64,000 nucleotides of DNA from Simplicispira sedimenti (lineage in GTDB: Bacteria; Pseudomonadota; Gammaproteobacteria; Burkholderiales; Burkholderiaceae_C). The stretch spans positions 167,459 to 231,458 of the forward strand of contig NZ_JAKVIJ010000006.1 of NCBI RefSeq assembly GCF_022760965.1. The letters run 5' to 3'. The notes beneath the pieces are model-generated. The model was not told the DNA's origin, ran no database searches, and saw only the letters and a list, made by a program, of their open reading frames with translations. Below are positions 35,246-43,585 of this stretch, one piece after another (positions within the stretch are counted from its first letter, which is position 1; each line of letters opens with the position of its first letter). Made by a program: the position numbers and the translations under genes.

Positions 35246-36697
35246 TCAATGGACGGTGCACACCATGCAAGGATCAAACGAACGCACGATGTGTTGTACC
35301 GCCACTGGCGAAGTCTCACCCGCCAGCACGGGTGCGCCCACCAGCGCGGCCTCCAGTGCGCCGGGCGTGCCAGCATGGTCGCGCGGCGAGAAATTCCAGC
35401 CGGTGGGCGCAACGATCTGGTAGCTGGCAATGCGCCCGCCGCGGATCGAGAGCCAATGCCCCAGGCTGCCACGCGCTGCCTCGCACAGGCCCACGGCATC
35501 GGCCGCTTCGGGCAGGTGCGCCTCCTCGCAGCAGGGAGCGCCGGGGACAATGGCGCGCAGGCAGTCCTGCGCCAGCAGTACGAGCTGCGCCAGCTCCATG
35601 GCGCGCGCCAGCACGCGCGTGAACACATTGCCCCGGCTACGCTGCCACAACGCGCGCAGCAGCGGCTGGCCCTGCGCCAGCTGGCGTGCCAGCGCGCCGG
35701 TCTCCAGCACCTGGCCGGCCAGGCGCGGGGCCTTGTTCCAGGTGTAGGCGCCGGGCTTGTCGGGGTCGGGTTCCGTCAGGCCCCGCGCGGGGTGCAGCGG
35801 CCCCGCCCCCTCGGCCAGCCAGGCGTGGCGAGCGTCTTCGGTGATCTGGGCAAAATCCACGGCGTGCAGTTGCTGCCCATCCCACACACCGGGCGCCATG
35901 GCGTGTCGGCCCTGGGGGTCGGCAAAGGCACCATAGCTGAGCGTGCGGTCCGGGCCGCGGCCCAGGGCCTGCAGATCCAGGTCGGCGGCGATGTGCAGGA
36001 ACAGGCGCAGATCGCCTTGCTGCGGGTCGCGCTCCAGCCACTCGGTCAGGGCGGTTTCGCAGCCCCAGGTGGCGACCTCTTCAAGCGGCGCGCCGTACAG
36101 CACGCGCTCCAGAAAACTGCGCAGCTCGGCCACGCGCGCGCCCAGGCGCAGGCGCTCTGGCGCCGACAGGTTGCGCGTGCTGCCGCCGGGGGCGATGGAA
36201 TGGGTGTGCGGCCACTTGCCGCCCAGCGTGCCCATGAGCTGCAGCCAACGCTGGCGCACGGCCAGGGCCTCGCGCGCGTGCTCCCCCGCCAGCGGCGCAA
36301 AGCGCTGCACGGCCTGGGCATACCAGGCGCGGCCCGCATACACCTCGCGCGTGAAGTCGGGCATGAAGAACAGGTAGAAATGCGTGAGGTGGTCGGCCGC
36401 GTTCTCGCAGGCCAGCATCAGGTTGGTGAGCCACACCCCGTTGGGCGGCGCCTGCACGCCGCAGGCCGCCGCGAGCGCACGCGCCGCCGCCACCGACTGC
36501 GTAACCGAGCAAATGCCGCAGATGCGCGGCACCACCACCAGCGCGTCAAACGGATGCTTGCCCTGCAGGATTTGCTCAAAGCCCCGGTACATGGGCGCAT
36601 TCACCCAGGCCTCGCGCACGCGGCCTGCGTCCACCTCCAGGCGCACCTCCAGGTCACCTTCCACGCGGTTGAACGGGCCTACCAATAGCCGCGTCAT
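35246..36697 (-). CDS. hoxC: Regulatory (H2-sensing) [NiFe]-hydrogenase large subunit HoxC
   Basis: 483 residues. Active-site motifs are RICGICSVTQS (L1, ~residue 60) and DPCMVCTVH (L2), and the protein ends exactly at that His. The absence of a C-terminal extension is the hallmark of sensory hydrogenases, which need no maturation protease; HoxH in the same window has a 37-residue extension. The Ser-Val-Thr-Gln sequence after CGIC is also sensor-type. The ATG overlaps the hoxB stop (ATGA). The gene itself is intact even though hoxB carries a nonsense codon. Confidence 0.95.
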   Translation of the reverse strand: MTRLLVGPFNRVEGDLEVRLEVDAGRVREAWVNAPMYRGFEQILQGKHPFDALVVVPRICGICSVTQSVAAARALAAACGVQAPPNGVWLTNLMLACENAADHLTHFYLFFMPDFTREVYAGRAWYAQAVQRFAPLAGEHAREALAVRQRWLQLMGTLGGKWPHTHSIAPGGSTRNLSAPERLRLGARVAELRSFLERVLYGAPLEEVATWGCETALTEWLERDPQQGDLRLFLHIAADLDLQALGRGPDRTLSYGAFADPQGRHAMAPGVWDGQQLHAVDFAQITEDARHAWLAEGAGPLHPARGLTEPDPDKPGAYTWNKAPRLAGQVLETGALARQLAQGQPLLRALWQRSRGNVFTRVLARAMELAQLVLLAQDCLRAIVPGAPCCEEAHLPEAADAVGLCEAARGSLGHWLSIRGGRIASYQIVAPTGWNFSPRDHAGTPGALEAALVGAPVLAGETSPVAVQHIVRSFDPCMVCTVH

Positions 36698-37710
36698 TTC
36701 AATCTTGTCTTTCGCACCATGGGCGCAACTACCACATGGTCCGCCGTGGCGTTGCGCTTGACACGCCCCGGCGTGGCCGACTTGGACAGCGAGGCCAGCG
36801 CCACGAACCAGGCCTTGTGCATGTCGGTGGGCAGACCGATGGGAATGCCCGCGACCTTGGGTGTCTGGTGGAACGGATGGCCCGGCTCCTCGAAACCGGG
36901 CTCGGTGCAACTGATGCAGGCATAGCCGCCGCGTGCGCAGGAGCCTTCGCCGTTCCACAAGCGGATGTTGCAGTCCGCGTGCGCCTGCGTGCCCTTGCAG
37001 CCCATGTGCTCCATGAGGCAGCCCAGGTCCGAGGGCTTTTCGGCGCTGGCCTTGTATTCGTAGAACTCGTTGCGCGCGCAGCCATGGTGGGCCAGCTGGT
37101 CGCAGTAGGCGCGCGGCCGGCCCAGGCTGTCGAGCTGCTCGGCCCCAAAGGGCTGGGCACCATCGGCCAACGCGGCCAGGGTTTCGAGCACCCAGCCGGG
37201 GTGGGTGGGGCAACCCGCCACGTTCACCACCGGCAAGCCCTGTGGATCGCGCCAGGTGGCGCCCAGCAGGCCGCCGCACTAGTCGCCCTCGTACTGCAGG
37301 CCGCAGGCATCGGTGGGGTTGCTGCCGCCCGCGCTGATGCCGCCATAGGCCGCGCAACTGCCCACGGCCACCACATGGTGCGCCACAGCGCTGAGCCTGC
37401 GCACCCAGTCCATCATGGGCTGCTGCGTACCCGCCAACAGGTGAAAGCGCCCGGTGCCGCCCGGCCCGCGCAGCACTGCGCCCTCGATGCACAGCACGTG
37501 CAAGGGGGTGCGGCCCTCCAGGCAGTCCTGGAACACCTGCAAGGCCCCCTCCCCGGTGGCCAGCGACAGCGAGGGGTGCCACAGCAAATGGATGCCCAGT
37601 TGGCGCAGTTGTGCGGCAAAGTCGCCCGTGTCGGCACACAGCAGCGACATGCTGCACCCGCCGCAGCCGCCCGATTGCAGCCACAACACATTGAAAGCAG
37701 GTTCAGCCAT
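36694..37710 (-). pseudogene. hoxB: Regulatory hydrogenase small subunit HoxB with in-frame amber codon
   Basis: 339 codons including an in-frame TAG at 37279-37281 (codon 144); homologues are ~340 residues. Before the stop: GGCGGCSMSLLCAD and VGSCAAYGGISAGG cluster-ligand motifs, ending ACGLQYEGD. After it the same frame continues with CGGLLGATWRDPQGLPVVNVAGCPTHPGW and the remaining [Fe-S] ligands (HHGCARNEFYEYK, LMEHMGCKGTQAHADC, CARGGYACISCTEPGF). No Tat signal, as for cytoplasmic sensor hydrogenases. In relatives this codon is, as far as I recall, usually Gln, so CAG to TAG is the simplest change. The truncated 143-residue product would lack most clusters. Start ATG 37710 overlaps the hoxA end by 8 bp. 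Confidence 0.9.
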
Positions 37711-39185
37711 CGGCCTGGCCCTCCAGCCCGAAGCGGGCAAGCTTTTGGCGCAGGCCCATGCGCGAAAGGCCCAGCTCCTTGGCAGCGTACGTCTTGTTCC
37801 AGCGGTGGCGCAGCAGGGTTTCGCGCAGGATGGCAGCCTCGATCGCGTCCAGCCGCTCCTGCAGGCTGCCGCTGCCCGGAATCTGCAGACCCGGTTGCGC
37901 AGCAGCGCTGGCACCCTGCTGGCCGTGCAGCACGCGGCAGGACAGCGCCGCCGCCGAGACCTGAGGCCCCTCGGACAGCGCGACCGCGCGGTACACCTCG
38001 TTCTTGAGCTCACGGATGTTGCCCGGCCAGGGGTAAGCCAGCAGGCTGGCGCGCACCTCGGGCGAGAACCCCAGCGCAGGCCGCGCCAGCTCCTGGCAGG
38101 CCTGTCCCAGCAGCATGTCGGCGATGGGCAGCACGTCGGCGCTGCGCTCGCGCAGCGGCGGCACGGTGAGCGTCATGCTGGCAATGCGGTAGTACAGGTC
38201 TTCGCGGAAGCGCCCGCTGCGCACGTCCTGCTCCAGGTCGCGGTGCGTGGCGGCGATCACGCGCACGTCCACCGCCACGGGGCGGCTGGCGCCCACGGGG
38301 CGCACCTCGCCTTCCTGCAGCACGCGCAGCAGCTTGACCTGGAACGCGGGGGAGGTGTCGCCGATCTCGTCCAGAAAAATGGTGCCGCCATCGGCCCGTT
38401 GGAACAGGCCCACATGGTCCTCGAAGGCCCCGGTGAACGCGCCGCGCTTGTGGCCGAAGAGCTCGGATTCGAGCAGCGTCTCGGACATGGCGGCGCAGTT
38501 CTCCAGTACGAAGGCGCGTTCGGCACGCGGGCTGGCGTAGTGGATGGCACGCGCCAGCAGTTCCTTGCCAGTGCCGGATTCGCCGGTGATGAGCACCGCC
38601 AGGTCGTAGCGCGCCACGCGCGCCGCCATTTCGCACACCGCGTCGAGCGGACTGCCCGGCGCACGCACCAGGCGGTCAAAACCAAAGGCCGCCCGCGCAG
38701 TGGCCAGCGTGGCACGGGTGCGCTGGCCACTGCGCGGGCGTGCTGGTGCGCAGCTCCAGGTTCAGGCGCTGGGTCTGCATCTGCAGGCGGCGTGCCTCGG
38801 CGGCGCGGGCCACGGTGGAGAGCAGGTGCTCGGGCATCCAGGGCTTGAGCACGTACTGGTAGATGCCCGCGTCGTTGATGCCCGCAATGATGTCCTGCGA
38901 GTCGGTGTAGCCCGAGATGATGATGCGCACGGTGTCAGGCCAGAGCTCGCGCACCTCCTTGAGGAAGCGCACGCCGGTGGTGCCGGGCATGCGCTGGTCG
39001 CACAGGATCACGCTAACCTCGTGCTGCTCCAGCAGGCCGCGCGCCTCGTCTGCGCTGGCCGCCGTAAGCACGCGGAACTCTTCCTCCAGATTGCGGCGGA
39101 TGGCGTCGAGTGAACGCGCCTCGTCGTCCACCACCAGCACCAGCGGCAGGGTATCGTGCAGCAGGGAGGGGTCGGGCGCGTTCAT
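37703..39185 (-). pseudogene. hoxA: NtrC-family hydrogenase activator HoxA, split by a +1 frameshift
   Basis: The N-terminal part (39185 to ~38735) encodes the receiver (VLVVDDEARSLDAIRRNLE, phospho-acceptor in VILCDQRMPGTTG, KPWMPEH) and runs into a TGA at 38676-38678. The AAA+ and DNA-binding part is in the next frame from ~38733 down to 37703: GESGTGKELLARAIHY (Walker A), HKRGAFTGA (sigma-54 contact), GGTIFLDEIG (Walker B) and a Fis-type HTH, NKTYAAKELGLSRMGLRQKL. Removing one C from the TGGCCAGCG stretch (~38701-38709) restores a continuous HoxA of about the normal length (~493 residues) with the expected linker. The slip lies inside a perfect 20-bp inverted repeat. A GTG at 38668, eight bases after the TGA, could start a receiver-less protein. 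Confidence 0.9.
38690..38740. repeat. Perfect inverted repeat at the hoxA frameshift
   Basis: Arms at 38690-38709 and 38721-38740 are 20-bp perfect complements around an 11-base centre. It is entirely inside hoxA coding sequence, at the linker between receiver and AAA+ domains, and the one-base frameshift maps into the first arm. Coding DNA rarely carries such a perfect palindrome. Confidence 0.95.
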
Positions 39186-40987
39186 GCGACGTGGGGCACG
39201 GATGGGGACGCGGACAAGGGCGCGATGTCGCGGTGCGGGGCCAGGTGGCGCGGCGTCCAGGCGTGCGGCTTGCGGTACACAAAATGGTGCCGTGCCACGT
39301 GGTAGCTGGGGTCAAAACCGTAGAAATTGCGCTGCATGCGTTGCAACTCCTCTTCGCGGTAGCGTGCCAGGGGCTTGCGTGCCTCGTCCTCGGCACGGCG
39401 CCGGGCCTTGTCCTGCAGGCGCAGCGGCAAATCATACGCGGCGGCCAAGGCCAGCGCGCGCTCGCGCGCCTGCTCCACAAAGGCATGGCCACCAACGGCA
39501 AAGCAGGCGTCGAGCAGGCCGCGCTGCACCGCGAGTGGCGCCACCAGTGGCAGGCGCTGCTGCATGACGGCGCGGCTGGCGGCCTCGCCAATGCGCCGGG
39601 GCAGCGAATAAGTCCAGTACTCGCTGCCGTAGAGGTTGCCCATGTTCTTGTAGTGCGGATTGAGCACCACGCCCTCGTGCGCCCAGACCTCGTCGGCCGC
39701 CAGCGCCAGAAAGCAGCCGCCCGCGCCCGCATTGCCCTGCAGCGCGGCGACGGTGACGCGGTCGGTGAACGTGAGGATCTCCAGCGCCACATCGTCGATG
39801 GCGTTGATGGCGCGCCACGAGGCATCGGCTGCGCTGTCGCCGTCGATGCGCTGCGCCGCCTCGATGTCGTGCAGGTGGATGCCGTTGGAAAAGAACTCCT
39901 GCCCACCGGCCAGCACCAGCACCTGCGTGGCACGCGACCGCACCCAGCGCAGCGCCTCGCGCAGGCGCAGGCACTGGCGCTCGGACATGGCGCCATTGTG
40001 GAAGCCGAAGTCCAGCCAGCCCACGCGCGCGCCCTCGGGCCCGAACTCGTGGTAGCGCAGCTCGTCCCATTCATCGGCGTCGCGCTCCAGCGGCACCTCC
40101 CAGGCGGGCAGCGCGGCAGCCTGCGCGGCGAACACGCGCGTGGCGGCGAGCTTGAGCGCACTGGCCCCATCGGCGCGTGCGGCCTGGCCGTCGTCGGGGC
40201 GCACATGGCCGATCCACACCGCACCATCGACCGTGCGGCGCAGCAGCGCGGGGCCACGGCGCGCCACCAGCGCACCCGGCGCCGCCGCCGCGCAGCGCGC
40301 CACCACGGCGCTGCTGGCGGCGTGGGCGTCGAACAGGCGGCAGGGCTGGCCCCAGAAGGCATCAAGCACACCCGGAAAGCCATCGGCCGCCGCGATCTTG
40401 CGCAGCACCGTGGCGGTGTCGTCGTGCTGCCAGTCGATGCGGCGCTCGGCTTGGGGCATCAGCGGCAGCCACCGCCCCGGCCCGTGCGGCGCCACGGCGC
40501 CCTCGGGCGCAGGCTGCCACTGGCCGGGCACAAAGCGCTGCAACGCCCGCTGCACCGCCACCACGGAGGCCTGGGTGACTTCGCGCCGGTACACGCTGGA
40601 CTTGCTGGCCCCGGGGCGCACGTCGAAGGACTCCCAGGCCCAGACCTCGCCCGCGTCGTAGTCGTGCACGGCCTGCAGCACGGTCACGCCCCAGTGCGCT
40701 TCGCCACGCATGAGCATCCAGTCCAGCGCGCTGGGGCCCTGGTCACCCGGCACGCCGGGGTGCACCACCAGGCACACGGTGCGCGACCAGACCGATGCCG
40801 GTATGCGCCGCTTGAGGAAGGGCGCGAGCACCAGGTCAGGCCGGAACAGCGCCACGGCCTCCTCGGTCACGGAGTCGGCGATGTCCAGTTCCACCGACAC
40901 CTCGTGCCCCTGCGCGCGCAGCAGGCCGAAGAGCCGCTGGCTCAGGCTGTTGAAACTGTGGGTGAGCAAAAGAACACGCATAGCCAT
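39182..40987 (-). CDS. hoxX: Hydrogenase maturation protein HoxX/HypX
   Basis: ~601 residues. Two fused enzyme folds: an N-terminal formyltransferase-like domain (MRVLLLTHSFNSLSQRLFGLL; VVHPGVPGDQGPSALDW) and a C-terminal enoyl-CoA hydratase-like domain (GGQEFFSNGIHLHDIE; LQGNAGAGGCFLALAADEVW). HoxX makes the CO ligand of the NiFe centre from a formyl donor under oxic growth, as known for Cupriavidus HypX, which implies that this hydrogenase system works in air. Two near starts exist (40987 and 40981), both just upstream of RVLLLTHSF. The stop overlaps the hoxA ATG. It is separated from hypE by 176 bp holding a repeat. Confidence 0.94.
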   Translation of the reverse strand: MAMRVLLLTHSFNSLSQRLFGLLRAQGHEVSVELDIADSVTEEAVALFRPDLVLAPFLKRRIPASVWSRTVCLVVHPGVPGDQGPSALDWMLMRGEAHWGVTVLQAVHDYDAGEVWAWESFDVRPGASKSSVYRREVTQASVVAVQRALQRFVPGQWQPAPEGAVAPHGPGRWLPLMPQAERRIDWQHDDTATVLRKIAAADGFPGVLDAFWGQPCRLFDAHAASSAVVARCAAAAPGALVARRGPALLRRTVDGAVWIGHVRPDDGQAARADGASALKLAATRVFAAQAAALPAWEVPLERDADEWDELRYHEFGPEGARVGWLDFGFHNGAMSERQCLRLREALRWVRSRATQVLVLAGGQEFFSNGIHLHDIEAAQRIDGDSAADASWRAINAIDDVALEILTFTDRVTVAALQGNAGAGGCFLALAADEVWAHEGVVLNPHYKNMGNLYGSEYWTYSLPRRIGEAASRAVMQQRLPLVAPLAVQRGLLDACFAVGGHAFVEQARERALALAAAYDLPLRLQDKARRRAEDEARKPLARYREEELQRMQRNFYGFDPSYHVARHHFVYRKPHAWTPRHLAPHRDIAPLSASPSVPHVA

Positions 40988-41046
40988 CTCAGTTATCCAT
41001 TCCGCGAACGCGGCGCCCGCCACGCATGAAACCGGCGCGCCCCAGG

Positions 41047-41154
41047 CCAGTGCCGCCGTGCAAGGGCCGCCCCGCCGCACCGGCGGCGTCCCCCTGCCCG
41101 CAGCGCGCAGCGCTGCGAGAGCGGGGGGAAGGCGCCGAAGGCGACTCAGGGGGG
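41047..41154. repeat. GC-rich intergenic repeat of a second family between hypE and hoxX
   Basis: A ~108-bp block with nested dyads, including the 12-bp palindrome CGCAGCGCTGCG at 41106-41117, CGCC-GAA-GGCG and an end reading GGCGACTCAGGGGGG. I recognise this layout from memory as a recurrent intergenic block in Acidovorax/Delftia-type genomes; only one copy is in this window, so the repeat status is recalled rather than seen here. It separates hypE from hoxX in an otherwise tightly packed operon. Confidence 0.6.
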
Positions 41155-41163
41155 TGCTTCACT

Positions 41164-42222
41164 TCAGCAGATGCGCGGCAACTGTTCGCCGCTGAGCCAG
41201 TCCACCACGCGGCGGCCGCCAAAGCGCGTGTCCATCTGCACAAAGCCGTTGGCATCCTCGATGACAGTGCCGATGCGCTGCGCCCCCTGGCCCAGCGGGT
41301 GCGCGCGCATGGCGGCCAGCAGGGGCTCGGCGGCCTCGGGCGCGCAAATGGCCACCAGCTTGCCCTCGTTGGCAACGTACAGCGGGTCCAACCCCAGCAG
41401 TTCGCAGGCGGCGGCCACCTGGGGCAGCACGGGGATGTCCGCTTCGCGCAGCAGCATGCCCACTTGCGACTGGCGCGTGATTTCGTTGAGCGTGCTGGCC
41501 AGGCCGCCACGCGTGGGGTCGCGCAGCACATGCAGCAGCGCGGGGTCGGGCAGCGCCTGCAGCATGGCCTGCACCAGGGTATGCAGGGCCGCGCTGTCGG
41601 AGACGATGGCGGTCTCGAACTCCAGCGACTCGCGCAGCGACATCACCGCCACGCCATGCTCGCCCAGCGTGCCCGAGACCAGCACCGCATCGCCCACGCG
41701 CGCCTGCCGCCCATCGATGGTCAGACCCGGCGGTGCCACGCCAATGCCGGTGGTGCTGATGAACACACCATCGCCCTTGCCCTGCTCCACCACCTTGGTG
41801 TCGCCGGTGACGATGGGCACACCCGCCGCGCACGCGGCCGCCGCCATGGATTCGACGATGCGGCGCAGCTCGGCCAGTGCGAAGCCCTCCTCGATGATGA
41901 AGCTGGCCGTCAGGTACAGCGGCATGGCGCCTGACATGGCCACGTCGTTGACCGTGCCGTGCACCGCCAGCGCGCCGATGTCGCCACCGGGAAAGAACAG
42001 CGGCGAGATCACATGCCCGTCGGTCGCCACCACCAGGCGCCCGCTGCCGGGCAGCGGCAGCAGGGCGCCGTCGTGGCCCTGGCGCAGGTAGTCGTTGTCG
42101 AAGGCGCGGGCGAACAGCTCGTCGATCAGCTGCGCGCTGGCGCGCCCCCCGGCGCCGTGCGTCATGTCCACGCGGCCCTGCTTGAAGTCGATGGGACGGA
42201 CGTAGTCTTTGCGGATGCTCAT
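41164..42222 (-). CDS. hypE: Hydrogenase cyanide-ligand synthesis protein HypE
   Basis: 352 residues. ATP-dependent dehydratase that converts the S-carboxamide on its own C-terminal Cys to thiocyanate, the source of CN ligands. AIR-synthase/PurM-like fold; conserved THGAGGRASAQLI, ATDGHVISPLFFPGGDIG, TGDTKVVEQGKGDG and RDPTRGGLASTLNEI are present, and the C-terminus is PRIC with the required last Cys. ATG 42222 overlaps the hypD stop (ATGA). Confidence 0.96.
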   Translation of the reverse strand: MSIRKDYVRPIDFKQGRVDMTHGAGGRASAQLIDELFARAFDNDYLRQGHDGALLPLPGSGRLVVATDGHVISPLFFPGGDIGALAVHGTVNDVAMSGAMPLYLTASFIIEEGFALAELRRIVESMAAAACAAGVPIVTGDTKVVEQGKGDGVFISTTGIGVAPPGLTIDGRQARVGDAVLVSGTLGEHGVAVMSLRESLEFETAIVSDSAALHTLVQAMLQALPDPALLHVLRDPTRGGLASTLNEITRQSQVGMLLREADIPVLPQVAAACELLGLDPLYVANEGKLVAICAPEAAEPLLAAMRAHPLGQGAQRIGTVIEDANGFVQMDTRFGGRRVVDWLSGEQLPRIC

Positions 42223-43358
42223 GCGGACACCACCGGAATGTCTTTGAACCGCCCGTAGGCGTAGTGCGCGGCGCAGGCCCCTTCGTTGGACACCATGCAC
42301 GAACCCATGGGGCTCTCGGGCGTGCACACGGTGCCGAACAACTTGCAGTCAGTGGGGCGCTTGACGCCACGCAGGATGGCGCCGCACTCGCACTGCTTGT
42401 GGTCGGGCACGCTGCTGTACTGCAAGGCGAACTTGCGCTCGGCGTCCCACGCGGCAAAGGCTGGGCGGATCTGGAGCGCGCTGTAGGGCACCTCGCCCAG
42501 GCCGCGCCACTCGAAGCTCTCGCGCAGCTCGAACACCTGCGACACCAGGTTCTGCGCGGCCAGGTTGCCCTCGGGCGTGACGGCGCGGGAAAACTCGTTC
42601 TCGACCACGGCGCGGCCCGCGTTGACTTGGCGCACCAGCATGAGGATGCCCTGCATCACATCGAGCGGCTCGAAGCCCGAGATCACCACGGGCTTGCGGT
42701 ACTCCTCGGCAAAGTGCTCGTAGGGCTGCGAACCGATCACGATGCTCACATGCGCCGGGCCAATGAAGCCGTCGATGGGAACGGTGCCCAGCTGGCGCAC
42801 CTCCGCCGATTCGAGGATGTGCGTGATGGCGGCTGGCGTGAGCACATGGCAGCACAGCACACTGAAGTTGGACACCGCCCGCTCCCGCGCCTCGCGCAGC
42901 ACCAGGGCGGTGGGCGGCGTGGTGGTTTCAAAGCCAATGGCCAGGAATACGACTTCGCGCTCGGGGTGCTTGTCGGCCAGGGCCAGGGCGTCGGCCGCCG
43001 AATAGACCATACGCACATGGGCCCCCCGCGCCTTGGCCTTGATGAGTGAAAGCCCTTCCGACGCGGGCACGCGCATGGTGTCGCCGTAGGTGCACAGCAT
43101 CACACCGCGCTCCAGCGCCAGGCGGATCGCCAGGTCGATGCGGCCGATGGGCAGCACGCACACCGGGCAGCCAGGTCCGTGGATCATGCGCACGCTCTCG
43201 GGCAGCAGGCCCGCAATGCCATAGCGCGCGATGGCGTGCGTGTGGCCGCCGCAAAACTCCATGAAGCGGTAGCTGTGCCCAGGCCGCACCTCGGCGGCAA
43301 TATTCGCCGCGATGTGGCGCGCCTGTTCGCCGTCGCGGTACTCGTCGATGTACTTCAT
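42219..43358 (-). CDS. hypD: Hydrogenase formation protein HypD
   Basis: 379 residues, the usual length. Iron-sulfur scaffold on which Fe(CN)2CO is built with HypC. Motifs: FMEFCGGHTHAI (with the essential Cys), HGPGCPVCVLP, TYGDTMRVP, GFETTTPPTAL, and the C-terminal [4Fe-4S] cysteines (CECGAILRG, DCKLFGTVCTP, GSCMVSNEGACAAHY). ATG 43358 overlaps the hypC stop and the stop overlaps the hypE ATG. Confidence 0.97.
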   Translation of the reverse strand: MKYIDEYRDGEQARHIAANIAAEVRPGHSYRFMEFCGGHTHAIARYGIAGLLPESVRMIHGPGCPVCVLPIGRIDLAIRLALERGVMLCTYGDTMRVPASEGLSLIKAKARGAHVRMVYSAADALALADKHPEREVVFLAIGFETTTPPTALVLREARERAVSNFSVLCCHVLTPAAITHILESAEVRQLGTVPIDGFIGPAHVSIVIGSQPYEHFAEEYRKPVVISGFEPLDVMQGILMLVRQVNAGRAVVENEFSRAVTPEGNLAAQNLVSQVFELRESFEWRGLGEVPYSALQIRPAFAAWDAERKFALQYSSVPDHKQCECGAILRGVKRPTDCKLFGTVCTPESPMGSCMVSNEGACAAHYAYGRFKDIPVVSA

Positions 43359-43585
43359 GCGCCCCCCTGCGCACTGGCGAGTTCGGCGAACAACGCCAGC
43401 GTGCGCTCGGCTTCCTCGGGGTCGATCTTGCCGATGGCATAGCCCACATGCACGATCACGTAGTCGCCCAGTTGCGCATCGTCCACCAGGGCGATGGACA
43501 CCTGCTTGCGCACACCGGACAGGTCCACCACGGCCTGCTGACCGGGCAACAGTTCCACCACGCGGGCGGGTATGGCTAGGCACAT
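43355..43585 (-). CDS. hypC: Hydrogenase assembly chaperone HypC
   Basis: 76 residues. Begins MCLAIPARV with the essential Cys2 that binds the Fe(CN)2CO intermediate and delivers it to the large subunit. The family-typical VGYAIGKIDPEEAERTLALF is present. Its start overlaps the 3' end of hypF by 10 bp and its stop overlaps hypD. Being the only hypC/hupF-like gene in the window, it probably serves both HoxH and HoxC. Confidence 0.96.
   Translation of the reverse strand: MCLAIPARVVELLPGQQAVVDLSGVRKQVSIALVDDAQLGDYVIVHVGYAIGKIDPEEAERTLALFAELASAQGGA

Noticed and set aside
36700..37684. N-terminal extension of the hoxC frame
   Set aside because: The frame stays open over hoxB, but similarity to hydrogenase large subunits starts only at MTRLLVGPFNRVEG, and the ATG there overlaps the hoxB stop as in related operons.
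38660..38770. Programmed +1 frameshift expressing full-length HoxA
   Set aside because: No slippery codon or in-frame rare stop at the shift site, and the palindrome includes the shift site itself instead of lying a few bases downstream. Not excluded, but mutation or error explains it better.
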